Positions 52,651-60,869 of a stretch of DNA of 64,000 bases are shown here, piece after piece. The notes beneath the pieces were generated by a model. The model worked only from the letters and a program-made list of their open reading frames with translations, was not told the DNA's origin and ran no database searches. The stretch is from Alkalibacterium pelagium (lineage in GTDB: Bacteria; Bacillota; Bacilli; Lactobacillales; Carnobacteriaceae_A), in assembly GCF_900109325.1 (NCBI RefSeq), contig NZ_FNZU01000005.1, positions 1 through 64,000 of the forward strand, written 5' to 3'. The number at the start of each line of letters is the position of its first letter. Position 1 is the first letter of the stretch. Position numbers and translations under genes: made by a program.

Positions 52651-53676
52651 ATGAAAGCAGCAGTTGTAACGAGCGACAAGACAGTTGAAGTGAAAGACAA
52701 GGATATCAGAGCGATTCGTTCAGGAGAAGCACTCGTTGATGTGGAGTTTTGTGGTGTATGTCACACCGATCTTCACGTTAAAAATGCAGACTTTGGTGAC
52801 AAGACAGGCGTTACCCTCGGCCATGAAGGAATTGGTGTTGTCAGAGAAGTAGCGGATGATGTCACTAGTTTAAAAGTCGGTGACCGCGTCAGTATTGCCT
52901 GGTTCTTCGAAGGCTGCGGCCACTGTGAATACTGTGTCAATGGACGTGAAACGTTATGTCGTGAAGTAAAGAATGCCGGTTATTCTGTTGATGGCGCAAT
53001 GGCCGAACAGTGTATTGTGACCGCTGACTATGCAGTAAAAGTTCCAGATGGGCTGGATCCTGCTGCTGCAAGTAGTGTGACATGTGCCGGTGTGACATGT
53101 GCCGGTGTGACGACCTATAAGGCGATTAAAGAGGCTAAAATCAAGCCGGGCCAATGGATTGCGATTTACGGCCTGGGAGGTCTGGGGAACCTTGCTCTGC
53201 AGTATGCCAAAAATGTCTTCAATGCTAAAGTCGTAGCAATCGATGTCAACGATACACAGCTTGATTTTGCTAGAGAAGTGGGTGCAGACCTGATCCTAAA
53301 CCCGACAAAGGAAAATGCTGAACAAGTTATGCAGGAGAAAATAGGTGGAGCCCATGCGGCAGTAGTAACAGCTGTAGCAAAATCAGCTTTCAACTCAGCC
53401 ATTGACTGTGTCCGTGCAGGTGGTGTGGTTGTGGCAGTCGGACTCCCACCGGAAGCCATGGACTTGAGCATCCCTCGTCTTGTACTGGATGGGATAGAAG
53501 TCGTCGGCTCCCTGGTCGGTACCCGTGAAGACCTCCGGGAAGCATTTGACTTTGCAGCAGAAGGACTGGTCGTCCCTAAAGTTGAGAAACGCCCGATCGA
53601 AGACATCAATGATATTTTCGATGAAATGATAGAAGGTAAATTTAAAGGCCGAATGGTCATTGATATGAATATGTAA
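52651..53676 (+). CDS. adhP: Zinc-dependent alcohol dehydrogenase AdhP
   Basis: A 341-residue MDR-family enzyme that interconverts ethanol and other primary alcohols with aldehydes using NAD. Catalytic zinc ligands are in CGVCHTDLH and GHEGIGVV, the structural zinc Cys set is [17 protein letters not shown], and the NAD loop is [14 protein letters not shown]. Residues near 143-152 contain a repeated [10 protein letters not shown] caused by a 15-base duplication, making the protein five residues longer than usual there. The ATG follows AAAGGAAGAAAAATC. It is monocistronic. Confidence 0.94.
   Translation: MKAAVVTSDKTVEVKDKDIRAIRSGEALVDVEFCGVCHTDLHVKNADFGDKTGVTLGHEGIGVVREVADDVTSLKVGDRVSIAWFFEGCGHCEYCVNGRETLCREVKNAGYSVDGAMAEQCIVTADYAVKVPDGLDPAAASSVTCAGVTCAGVTTYKAIKEAKIKPGQWIAIYGLGGLGNLALQYAKNVFNAKVVAIDVNDTQLDFAREVGADLILNPTKENAEQVMQEKIGGAHAAVVTAVAKSAFNSAIDCVRAGGVVVAVGLPPEAMDLSIPRLVLDGIEVVGSLVGTREDLREAFDFAAEGLVVPKVEKRPIEDINDIFDEMIEGKFKGRMVIDMNM
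53076..53105 (+). repeat. 15-base in-frame tandem duplication in adhP
   Basis: TGTGACATGTGCCGG occurs twice without a gap (53076-53090 and 53091-53105), followed by a partial third copy TGTGACG. It adds Val-Thr-Cys-Ala-Gly. The two copies are identical, which suggests a recent slip. Confidence 0.95.
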
Positions 53677-53692
53677 CTATAAACTTATGCAA

Positions 53693-53735
53693 AAGGGCTG
53701 TTCTGATCAAACATTCAGAACAGCCTTACTTTTTT
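53693..53735 (+). terminator. Terminator of adhP
   Basis: AGGGCTGTTCTG (53694-53705) and CAGAACAGCCTT (53716-53727) arms, followed by ACTTTTTTC. Confidence 0.87.
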
Positions 53736-53802
53736 CACAGCATTATCGCTGTCCATGGGTATTAAGAACCTATCAGATTATCAGTTGCCTGTTATGTATA
53801 GA

Positions 53803-53886
53803 AAAGACCCTCACAGCTATAGTGACCTTTAAAAGTTAGAACCGAAAAATCTAACTTTTTGGGGCTGCACACAGCTGAGGGTCTTT
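53803..53886 (-). terminator. Terminator of dsdA
   Basis: Outer arms AAAGACCCTCA (53803-53813) and TGAGGGTCTTT (53876-53886), with an inner AAAGTTAGA/TCTAACTTT hairpin. On the minus strand it is followed by TCTATAC; on the plus strand by ACTTTATTC. The T tract is modest. Confidence 0.7.
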
Positions 53887-53897
53887 ACTTTATTCAT

Positions 53898-55244
53898 TTA
53901 ATTGATGGAATACGCTTTGCTTTCTTCAAGAAAAGCAGCTCGGTCTTTTTCAGGGACCATTGACCCGCCTGTTGCCCAGGCAATATGAGTAGCCTGATCC
54001 ATTTTATCAGACAGACCTGATGATTCGATGTAGCCCTTGCCATTATCAGTCTTCATCAGACGATAAGGCCCGACAAGCCCAGCGACTGCAGCTGGCTCAA
54101 GGAAAATCGATTCAGTGTCATACAGGCTGGAAAGCAGCCCGTTGAACACACCTTCTTGCACAGAGTACCCGCCGCTGAAGAACGTTCTCATCAGTTTAGC
54201 AACTAAACCTGATGTACGTGGAACAGCCAGACCATCGGCGATAGTCAGTCCGCCCAGCTGGAAGTCAAAGACGGATACATCATCATATTTTTCAGTCAGC
54301 AGCCCGACAAGCATGCTCGGCATTTTGGTCGGTTCTGCGAAGAAGCAATGCACATGTTCTCCGAAAGCTTGCTTCAGACCAAACGTAATCCCACCTGGAG
54401 ACCCGCCGATCCCACAAGGAAGATAGACGAACAACGGGTGGTCAGCATCAACAGTGATGCCTTCTCGCTCAAGCTGTTTCTTCATTCGGTAGCCGCCTAC
54501 TGTGTAACCTAAGAAAAGCTCCACTGAATGCTCGTCATCTACAAAATAGCTGTTAGGATTCGCATCAGATTCAGCGCGACCATTTTCTACAGCTTTGGAG
54601 AAATCTGTGTCGTGCTCGATAACTTCGACACCTTTGTCTCTTAAATAATCTTTTTTCCACTGCTTGGCTTCTACGGACATATGAACCGTTACGTTAAATC
54701 CCAGTTTGCGCGCCATCGTGCCTACGCTGATTCCCAGATTTCCTGTCGTTCCTACAGCAATATGGTAGGAAGAGAAAAATTCATTAAATGCTTCACTTGC
54801 AAATACAGCATAATCTTCTTCGGTACTTTCGAGCATTCCTTTTTGAAGCGCAAGATTTTCTGCATGCTTAAGCACTTCATAAATCGCACCTCGTGCCTTG
54901 ATCGTTCCTGATATAGGCAGCAGATCATCACGTTTCAGTAACAATTTGCCGTCCAGAGTCGTTGCAAGTGTGTCATTCAAGTAGTTCTTCATGTCTGAAA
55001 TTTCTGACACCGGTGATTCTATTATCCCATCAGTGGCTTCAGTTTCCGGGAAAGCTACACGGATGAAAGCTGCAAATCTCTGCAGACGTGCCTCCGCATC
55101 CTCAATATCGGCCATTGAGTACTTAGTCTGTTTCGTTGCTTCTTCAACAGGGAGATACATTGAATTGTTCCAAAAGATTTCTTCACTGTTTCTGATGTCA
55201 GTCAATAAAGGATTGGATGTAATAAGCTGTTCGATGTCTGTCAT
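53898..55244 (-). CDS. dsdA: D-serine ammonia-lyase
   Basis: A 448-residue PLP enzyme that converts D-serine to pyruvate and ammonia. The PLP Lys lies in LLPISGTIKARGAIYEVL (about 108-125), and AVGTTGNLGISVGTMARKLGF and LPCGIGGSPGGITFGLK are phosphate-binding elements of the DsdA group. Its N-terminus (NSEEIFWNN) is family-like. The ATG follows GGAAGTAGAAACAAAT. An extended -10 (TGCTACAAT, near 55298-55306 on the minus strand) is likely its promoter. It may detoxify D-serine. Confidence 0.94.
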   Translation of the reverse strand: MTDIEQLITSNPLLTDIRNSEEIFWNNSMYLPVEEATKQTKYSMADIEDAEARLQRFAAFIRVAFPETEATDGIIESPVSEISDMKNYLNDTLATTLDGKLLLKRDDLLPISGTIKARGAIYEVLKHAENLALQKGMLESTEEDYAVFASEAFNEFFSSYHIAVGTTGNLGISVGTMARKLGFNVTVHMSVEAKQWKKDYLRDKGVEVIEHDTDFSKAVENGRAESDANPNSYFVDDEHSVELFLGYTVGGYRMKKQLEREGITVDADHPLFVYLPCGIGGSPGGITFGLKQAFGEHVHCFFAEPTKMPSMLVGLLTEKYDDVSVFDFQLGGLTIADGLAVPRTSGLVAKLMRTFFSGGYSVQEGVFNGLLSSLYDTESIFLEPAAVAGLVGPYRLMKTDNGKGYIESSGLSDKMDQATHIAWATGGSMVPEKDRAAFLEESKAYSIN

Positions 55245-55425
55245 ATTTGTTTCTACTTCCTTTCATAAAAGACTTCTCTGATTCATTCAAACTCGTTTAT
55301 TGTAGCATATTCAACCTGATGAAAAAACCTTAAGGACGGCCTTCTCATCATAAGATAAGGAAGCTTTTACCATTCTGTAAACAAATCGTCACGCTTACGA
55401 TTTGTTCTAATTTCAGTTCTCAGTT

Positions 55426-57204
55426 TCAGGATTTGTTCGCCAAGTAGTCCGTGATGAGTTCCAGAAAGTCCTCCCCGTATTTTTCCAGCTTCGCCTCTCC
55501 CACTCCATGAACCGAAAGGAAATCTGCCGGTGTCTGCGGAAATACAGCAGCCATACTCATCAATGCCTTATCTGTAAACACAACAAACGGGGGTTTCCCG
55601 ATTTCCGCAGCAATGTCTTTACGTAACGCTCTAAGCTGCTCGAACAGTGTTTCATCATATTCTTCTACAGTAGCATGCTTGGTATTCGTTCGCTCAGCCT
55701 TCTGGTGTCTGGTCATTAAAAGCTTGCTGCGGGCATGTAGCAGATCCACAGACTTCTCCGTGAATTTCAGGATCGGATACTGGTCCCCTCCCACGTGAAG
55801 AAACTGCTCGCTCACCATAAGCGCAATGATGTCCTTTATTTCCTGATCAGCAGACTCTTTCATAATGCCGTAAGTCGAAAGGTCATCGAACCCCTGCGCT
55901 CTGATTCTCGCATTATCTTTCCCTCTCAAAACATCCGTCACGAGTCCCATCCCATACTGCTGATTCATTCTGTAGATACATGAAAGAATCTTCTGGCAAG
56001 CCTTGGTCACATCGACAAGTTCCGTTTCTCCGTTACAGTTCGAGCAGTTGTCACATGTCTCAAACTGCGGCGTTTCATCAAAGTAGTCCAGAATAATTTT
56101 GCGGAGACACTGGCCTGTTTTACAATAAGAAATGATCGTGTTCAGATTCTTCTTGGCATGCGGGTGATTCCCCTGTTCGATCAATAAATTATTCGTAATG
56201 ATGTCCTGACTGGAATAGAACAGGATCGCTTCAGCAGGTGCCCCGTCTCGTCCGGCACGACCGGCTTCCTGATAATAACTTTCCATATCAAGCGGCATAT
56301 TGTAGTGGATAACGCGACGTACATTACTTTTGTCTATACCCATTCCAAAGGCATTTGTCGCAACAATGATCGGGGCTTTATCATACAAGAAGTCTTCCTG
56401 ATACTTGGTCCGCTCTTCCGGAGTCAGTCCGGCATGGTAATACCCGACCCCGTACCCCTTTTTCTTCAGGAATGCATGGACCCGTTCGACATTCTTTCTG
56501 GTGTTGCAGTAAATTACACTGGATTCTTTATCTTTAAGCAGGTCAAGCAGCTTCTGCTGTTTCTTCTTGGGATGCACAATGGAAAACGTCAAGTTTGGTC
56601 GGTCGAAACTGGCTGTAAAGGCATAAGGGTCGTCAAGTTCCAGTTTTTCCGCAATATCTTCTCTGACTTTCTGAGTTGCCGTTGCAGTAAACGCAGCAAA
56701 AGGCGGATACGTCGAACAGTATGCCCGGACTTTGGGAATCGCCTGATAACTTGGACGGAAATCATGTCCCCACTGTGAAATACAATGTGCTTCATCTACA
56801 GCGATCAGATTGATGTTCATCTGACTCAGACGGCTCAGAAAATAATCGTTTTCCAGTCGTTCAGGAGACACGTAAAGCAGATCGATCTCGTTTCTGATTG
56901 CCTGTCTGATGGTCTCATTCTGCTGATCAAGAGAGAGCTGGCTGGTCAGAAATCCTGCCCGGATGCCCATTGACAGCAGCCCATCCACCTGGTCTTTCAT
57001 CAGAGAAATAAGTGGAGAGATAACGAGCGTCAAGCCGTCCATTTCGACAGCAGGAATCTGGTAGCATAGTGATTTCCCTCCACCAGTCGGCATGATTCCC
57101 ATGACATCCCGACCGCTCATGATCGCTTCAATGATTCCCTGCTGACCGGGGCGGAAAGAGGTATAGCCATAGTATTGCTTGAGTGTTTGATTAATTGTGT
57201 TCAC
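55426..57204 (-). CDS. recQ: ATP-dependent DNA helicase RecQ
   Basis: A 592-residue 3'-5' DNA helicase used in recombination repair. FRPGQQGIIEAIMSGRDV, PTGGGKSLCYQIPA, VDEAHCISQWGHDFRPSY, FGMGIDKSNVRRVIHYNMP and YQEAGRAGRDG are the helicase motifs. A zinc-binding CDNCSNC follows, then winged-helix and HRDC domains (VFTDKALMSMAA...LSVHGVGEAKLEKYG). The start is GTG at 57204, seven bases after AGGAG; the ATG at 57222 would put that site inside the gene. A weak hairpin AACAAATCGT/ACGATTTGTT lies downstream (55379-55404). Confidence 0.96.
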   Translation of the reverse strand: MNTINQTLKQYYGYTSFRPGQQGIIEAIMSGRDVMGIMPTGGGKSLCYQIPAVEMDGLTLVISPLISLMKDQVDGLLSMGIRAGFLTSQLSLDQQNETIRQAIRNEIDLLYVSPERLENDYFLSRLSQMNINLIAVDEAHCISQWGHDFRPSYQAIPKVRAYCSTYPPFAAFTATATQKVREDIAEKLELDDPYAFTASFDRPNLTFSIVHPKKKQQKLLDLLKDKESSVIYCNTRKNVERVHAFLKKKGYGVGYYHAGLTPEERTKYQEDFLYDKAPIIVATNAFGMGIDKSNVRRVIHYNMPLDMESYYQEAGRAGRDGAPAEAILFYSSQDIITNNLLIEQGNHPHAKKNLNTIISYCKTGQCLRKIILDYFDETPQFETCDNCSNCNGETELVDVTKACQKILSCIYRMNQQYGMGLVTDVLRGKDNARIRAQGFDDLSTYGIMKESADQEIKDIIALMVSEQFLHVGGDQYPILKFTEKSVDLLHARSKLLMTRHQKAERTNTKHATVEEYDETLFEQLRALRKDIAAEIGKPPFVVFTDKALMSMAAVFPQTPADFLSVHGVGEAKLEKYGEDFLELITDYLANKS

Positions 57205-57426
57205 TGTATCGCTCCTAAACATTCAGTTGTGTCACTGTGCATAAACAGACTGATTTATTCTAACATAATAACAGCAGGCCTCAAAGGTCTCATCAAGTGT
57301 TCTACGTATATATTATCTTTTCATGCTAAAACTCATTATTTTAATCTCCTATCATCAACTTCTATTCGCAAAATTCAAGAAAACTCGTTATACTTAGCGT
57401 ATTGAACACATTCAGGAGGAGTAGAA

Positions 57427-58185
57427 ATGCAGAAGTATCCCGTAGCTGATATCCTTGATGTTTGCGTCGAAGCCGGGCGAGTTATGCTCGAAAATGGAGC
57501 TGAAACGTACAGAGTAGAAGATACCCTTTACCGTATCGCGAAAAGTTACAACCTTGTTTACATTAATGTCTTTGTTGTTCCTACAGCGCTTATACTGACC
57601 GTACAGGGTGAAGACGGTCAGGACCATACTGAACTATTGAGAATGACTGATCGGCAGACGAATCTTGAGAAGGTCTCCATGGTAAATGATCTGTCCAGAC
57701 AACTGGCTCAGCGTGCACTGGCTCCAGACAAAGTTAAACTTAAATTGACCAATATAAAAAATACGCCACGAAATTTTTCAACCTGGCAGCGCAACCTGGC
57801 TATTGCATTTGCCTGTGGCAGCTTTCCACTTCTGTTCGGCGGAACCTATGACGATATGCTTCCCGCCTTTATCGCAGGCGGACTGGGGCATATCCTGTTC
57901 GAAGTGGTCAACGACTGGACGAATGTCAGTTTCTTTGCTGAAATGGTGGCATCATTTTTCATTGGGCTGCTGGCTCTGCTCTTTACGACCTCAGGTTTTG
58001 GAGATGATGTCAATATCATTATCATCGGCAGTGTCATGTCTCTTGTTCCAGGTATGGCTATCACAAACAGCTTCAGAGATCTGATGGCCGGTCATCTCCT
58101 CGCTGGAGTGGCTGTACTTGCCAAAGCCTTTTTGACCGCCGGAGCTATAGGCATAGGGATCGCAATGGTCTTGACATTTTTATAA
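57427..58185 (+). CDS. Threonine/serine exporter ThrE-type, large subunit (DUF1212)
   Basis: A 252-residue membrane protein. The N-terminal soluble part (ILDVCVEAGRVMLENGAETYRVEDTLYRIA) is the ThrE/YjjP signature, followed by five hydrophobic segments (AFACGSFPLLFGG onward). In Firmicutes the ThrE exporter is split in two genes; the second half is encoded 18 bases downstream. It exports threonine, serine or succinate-like compounds; the substrate is inferred. The ATG follows AGGAGGAGTAGAA. Confidence 0.86.
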   Translation: MQKYPVADILDVCVEAGRVMLENGAETYRVEDTLYRIAKSYNLVYINVFVVPTALILTVQGEDGQDHTELLRMTDRQTNLEKVSMVNDLSRQLAQRALAPDKVKLKLTNIKNTPRNFSTWQRNLAIAFACGSFPLLFGGTYDDMLPAFIAGGLGHILFEVVNDWTNVSFFAEMVASFFIGLLALLFTTSGFGDDVNIIIIGSVMSLVPGMAITNSFRDLMAGHLLAGVAVLAKAFLTAGAIGIGIAMVLTFL

Positions 58186-58203
58186 CAGATAAGGAGTTTT
58201 CAG

Positions 58204-58671
58204 ATGAATTTGAATCATTTAGCCTACTTTATAGCTGCACTTGTCGCCACATTTGGTTTTGGTGTGCTCTACAATGTTCCAACACGAACCTTATTTGCTT
58301 CCAGTTTTGCAGGAGCGGTCGGCTGGATCGTCTATTATATCCTGTCTTTCCAGCTAGAACTCGACTTATTTGTAGGTGTCGGCGTAGCAGCTTTTTTAGT
58401 GGCCTATTTCAGCCAATGGTATGCTAGACATTTTAAAATGCCAGTAATCGTCTTTGCTATCCCCGGAATTATCCCTCTTGTTCCAGGAGGTTCTGCCTAC
58501 AATATGATGCGAGCATTTATCGAGGGCAGCTCAGAAATGGCGCTCATGTACGCCACAGAAACCTTTCTGATTTCAGGTGCGATTGCTTTAGGCCTTTCAG
58601 TGAACAGTGGTTTGTTTCAGGTCTTTTCTAATCGGGCATTTGAAAAACGCGACAAACGGTACCTCCCTTAA
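58204..58671 (+). CDS. ThrE-type exporter, small subunit (DUF3815)
   Basis: A 155-residue membrane protein with about five hydrophobic segments, equal to the C-terminal half of ThrE (YjjB/DUF3815 type): TLFASSFAGAVGWIVYYIL and VFAIPGIIPLVPGGSAYNMM are typical. It must pair with the upstream DUF1212 protein. ATAAGGAGTTTTCAG precedes the ATG. The unit ends at a strong terminator. Confidence 0.86.
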   Translation: MNLNHLAYFIAALVATFGFGVLYNVPTRTLFASSFAGAVGWIVYYILSFQLELDLFVGVGVAAFLVAYFSQWYARHFKMPVIVFAIPGIIPLVPGGSAYNMMRAFIEGSSEMALMYATETFLISGAIALGLSVNSGLFQVFSNRAFEKRDKRYLP

Positions 58672-58720
58672 CACCCACTTTTACTCAAGTCAGCATATAT
58701 CATTTTCATAAATACAACTA

Positions 58721-58766
58721 AAAACCGGGAGCATCTCACTTGTTACTTGAGAGGCTCCCGGTTTTT
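58721..58766. terminator. Bidirectional terminator of thrE and the M23 gene
   Basis: AAAACCGGGAGC (58721-58732) and GCTCCCGGTTTT (58754-58765) arms with inner CTC/GAG pairs. Plus strand: TTAG follows a T run. Minus strand: TTTTTAGTTG. Confidence 0.88.
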
Positions 58767-58805
58767 TAGTTTAATGTCTTTTTTTTATTCGTCTAATGTC
58801 AGTGA

Positions 58806-60500
58806 TTAATACCCACTGACGTAGTTCAGTGGATTGACAGGTTCGCCATTTTTATGAATTTCAAAGTGAAGGTGGACACCTGTTGAATCTCCAGTCGTCC
58901 CCATCGTACCGATTCTCTGTCCTTGAGACACTGACTGACCTCTTGATACCAGCAAGTTCGGCTGCATGTGAGCGTATCGACTTGCGTATCCGCCACCGTG
59001 GTCGATGTCGATATAGTAGCCTAATGATCTGTTGTATCCCGCTGTTCTGACTGTTCCAGAACGTGTCGCAGTGATTGCTCCACTACCGGCAATGTCGATT
59101 CCGCTGTGTAATCTGCGTGTTTTGAAAATCGGGTGGATTCTGTAACCAAATGGTGAAGTCAGACGTCCGCTTGCCGGTCTGCTCCAGCTTACGCTTGATG
59201 GCGTACTGCTTGAGCTTGAACTTGGACTAGAACTCGATCCACCACTTTGAGATGAAGAGGCTGCAGCTGCAGCAGCTGCTGCTTCCTGTTCTCTTCTTTG
59301 AGCGGCAGCTCTTGCTTCCGCTTCAGCCTGACGACGCGCTTCTTCTTCACGCTGTTGAGCCGCTGCACGCTGTCGCGCTTCTTCTTCACGTTGCTGAGCC
59401 ACTGCACGCTGTCGCGCTTCTTCTTCACGCTGCTGAGCCGCTGCTTGTTGACGGGCTTCTTCTTCACGCTGTTGAGCCGCTGCTTGTTGACCGGCTTCTT
59501 CTTCACGCTGTTGAGCCGCTGCCTGCTCGCGAGACTCTGCTTCACGGCGTTCTGCCGCTGCCTGCTGACGCGCTTCTTCTTCGGCACGTGCTTGTTCTTC
59601 ACGCTCTGCTTCCAGTCTTGCCGCTTCAGCGATTGCCTGACGTTCAGCTTCTTCTTCTGCTCTGCGACGCTCTTCTTCTTCACGTCTGCGCTGCTCTTCA
59701 AGACGACGTTCTTCTTCAATTCGTTCTTCTTCAGACTGAATTTTAGAGGATAACGTCATTGCCTGCTGTGCCAGAACATACTGTTCACTGATAAATGATT
59801 CTTTCTCTTTTTCATTCATTTCATACAATTCAGCGACGTGCATGATTTCATCATCTAGTGCCACTTGCTGTGAACTCAACTGTTCACGAGTCGCTTCCAT
59901 TTCGTTAAGCGTATTCTGTACTTCTACTCGCTCAGCTTGTACCTGCTCTTCAGATTCTTTTACCAGCTGCTGGTCACGAATCTGGTCTTCAATAATAGAA
60001 CGGTTAGCAGATACTAGCTGACTGACAATACCCATACGACTGATCAGATCTGACAAATCTTCTGCTGACAGAATGATATGTATGATTCTCGTCGGGTTCC
60101 ACTGGGTTTGTGTGGAACGAGCTTGCTGCATTAATTTCTCGTTACGCTGTTCAATCAGCACATTCAAGTGATCGATCTGTTCATTTAAACGGTCGATTTC
60201 CTTATTTGTAGCATCCAGACGATCATTCTGGTCGATCAGATCTTCAGTCAGTTCCGAAATACTGATTTGTAGGGCCTGAATACTCGCTTCAAGTTCTTCT
60301 CTTTCTCGAGCCAGCTCTTCCATTTCCTGTTCAGTGTTTTCAATGACACCGTCTAATTCACCTGAACGATTTTCAACTTCTTCTTTTTCCTGTTTTAATT
60401 CATCAAGCAGGTTTTCAGCCTGGACCGGAGAGCCGGCAATAGGGAATGAACCAGCGAGCATGACAGAGGCTAATAAGCCAAGTGTAAATTTCTTCTTCAA
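58806..60500 (-). CDS. Secreted coiled-coil M23 peptidoglycan hydrolase (CwlO/PcsB/EnvC-like)
   Basis: A 564-residue exported protein. Signal peptide 1-28 (KKFTLGLLASVMLAGSFPIAG, cut near VQA), a long coiled coil (about 30-310) of the type that contacts FtsEX, six 13-residue repeats (314-391), an Ala then Ser/Pro linker (400-437), and a C-terminal M23 domain (443-564). M23 metal ligands: HSGIDIA (His, Asp) and VHLHFEIH (His). The start is TTG at 60500, seven bases after GGAGG. A WalR-type box and promoter lie upstream, which fits an essential cell-wall hydrolase. PcsB homologues end in CHAP; here M23 replaces it. Confidence 0.92.
   Translation of the reverse strand: MKKKFTLGLLASVMLAGSFPIAGSPVQAENLLDELKQEKEEVENRSGELDGVIENTEQEMEELAREREELEASIQALQISISELTEDLIDQNDRLDATNKEIDRLNEQIDHLNVLIEQRNEKLMQQARSTQTQWNPTRIIHIILSAEDLSDLISRMGIVSQLVSANRSIIEDQIRDQQLVKESEEQVQAERVEVQNTLNEMEATREQLSSQQVALDDEIMHVAELYEMNEKEKESFISEQYVLAQQAMTLSSKIQSEEERIEEERRLEEQRRREEEERRRAEEEAERQAIAEAARLEAEREEQARAEEEARQQAAAERREAESREQAAAQQREEEAGQQAAAQQREEEARQQAAAQQREEEARQRAVAQQREEEARQRAAAQQREEEARRQAEAEARAAAQRREQEAAAAAAAASSSQSGGSSSSPSSSSSSTPSSVSWSRPASGRLTSPFGYRIHPIFKTRRLHSGIDIAGSGAITATRSGTVRTAGYNRSLGYYIDIDHGGGYASRYAHMQPNLLVSRGQSVSQGQRIGTMGTTGDSTGVHLHFEIHKNGEPVNPLNYVSGY
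59328..59561 (-). repeat. Six 39-base tandem repeats in the M23 hydrolase gene
   Basis: Codons 314-391 encode six 13-residue units of the form AAAQQREEEARQQ, with variation mostly in the first unit and at the last residue. The repeat extends the coiled coil in a 13-residue register and is a probable site of length variation between strains. Long reverse frames here are shadows. Confidence 0.95.
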
Positions 60501-60600
60501 AATAATTCCTCCAAAATTCAGAATAGTCTCGTTTAATATGCTAAAATTATCATAATCAATAAGTTCATGTTTAATCGCTTTTATTTTTTAAGCTAAACTT

Positions 60601-60656
60601 ATAATAGCATCAAACTGAATTTTGTTAAGCTTTATGTTGATTACAGTTATATTACA
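60601..60656 (-). promoter_or_regulatory. Promoter with WalR box for the M23 hydrolase
   Basis: On the minus strand TGTAAT-ATAAC-TGTAAT (60656-60640), a perfect match to the WalR (YycF) consensus TGTWAH-N5-TGTWAH. It lies 11 bases upstream of TTAACA (60623-60628), which is followed after 16 bases by TATTAT (60601-60606) with an extended TG. WalKR commonly activates cwlO/pcsB-type genes. Confidence 0.78.
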
Positions 60657-60769
60657 CTTGTGTTTGGTCAAAATTCTGACAAATTATACAGACTTAAAAA
60701 TCTCAGGAAATCGCATATCATTTGACATCTTACTTGAGTAGAAAAAAATTGTTCTATAATTTCACATAC

Positions 60770-60817
60770 ACTTATAGGCTGAGAACACATTAAAATAACA
60801 GTTCTCAGCCTATAAGT
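60770..60817. terminator. Strong hairpin downstream of the helicase gene
   Basis: ACTTATAGGCTGAGAAC (60770-60786) pairs perfectly with GTTCTCAGCCTATAAGT (60801-60817). It lies about 50 bases after the helicase stop. T tracts are weak on both strands, so it may act as a terminator, an mRNA 3' stabiliser, or an island boundary repeat. Confidence 0.6.
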
Positions 60818-60869
60818 ATTTCTTTCTACCTATTTTGTAAAGTATTCGAACAATTTTCTATGACTACAT

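Noticed and set aside
59189-59753. Long Lys/Gln- and Leu-rich frames on both strands over the M23 gene
   Set aside because: These are other frames of the 39-base repeats; only the signal-peptide M23 frame has a ribosome site and family match.
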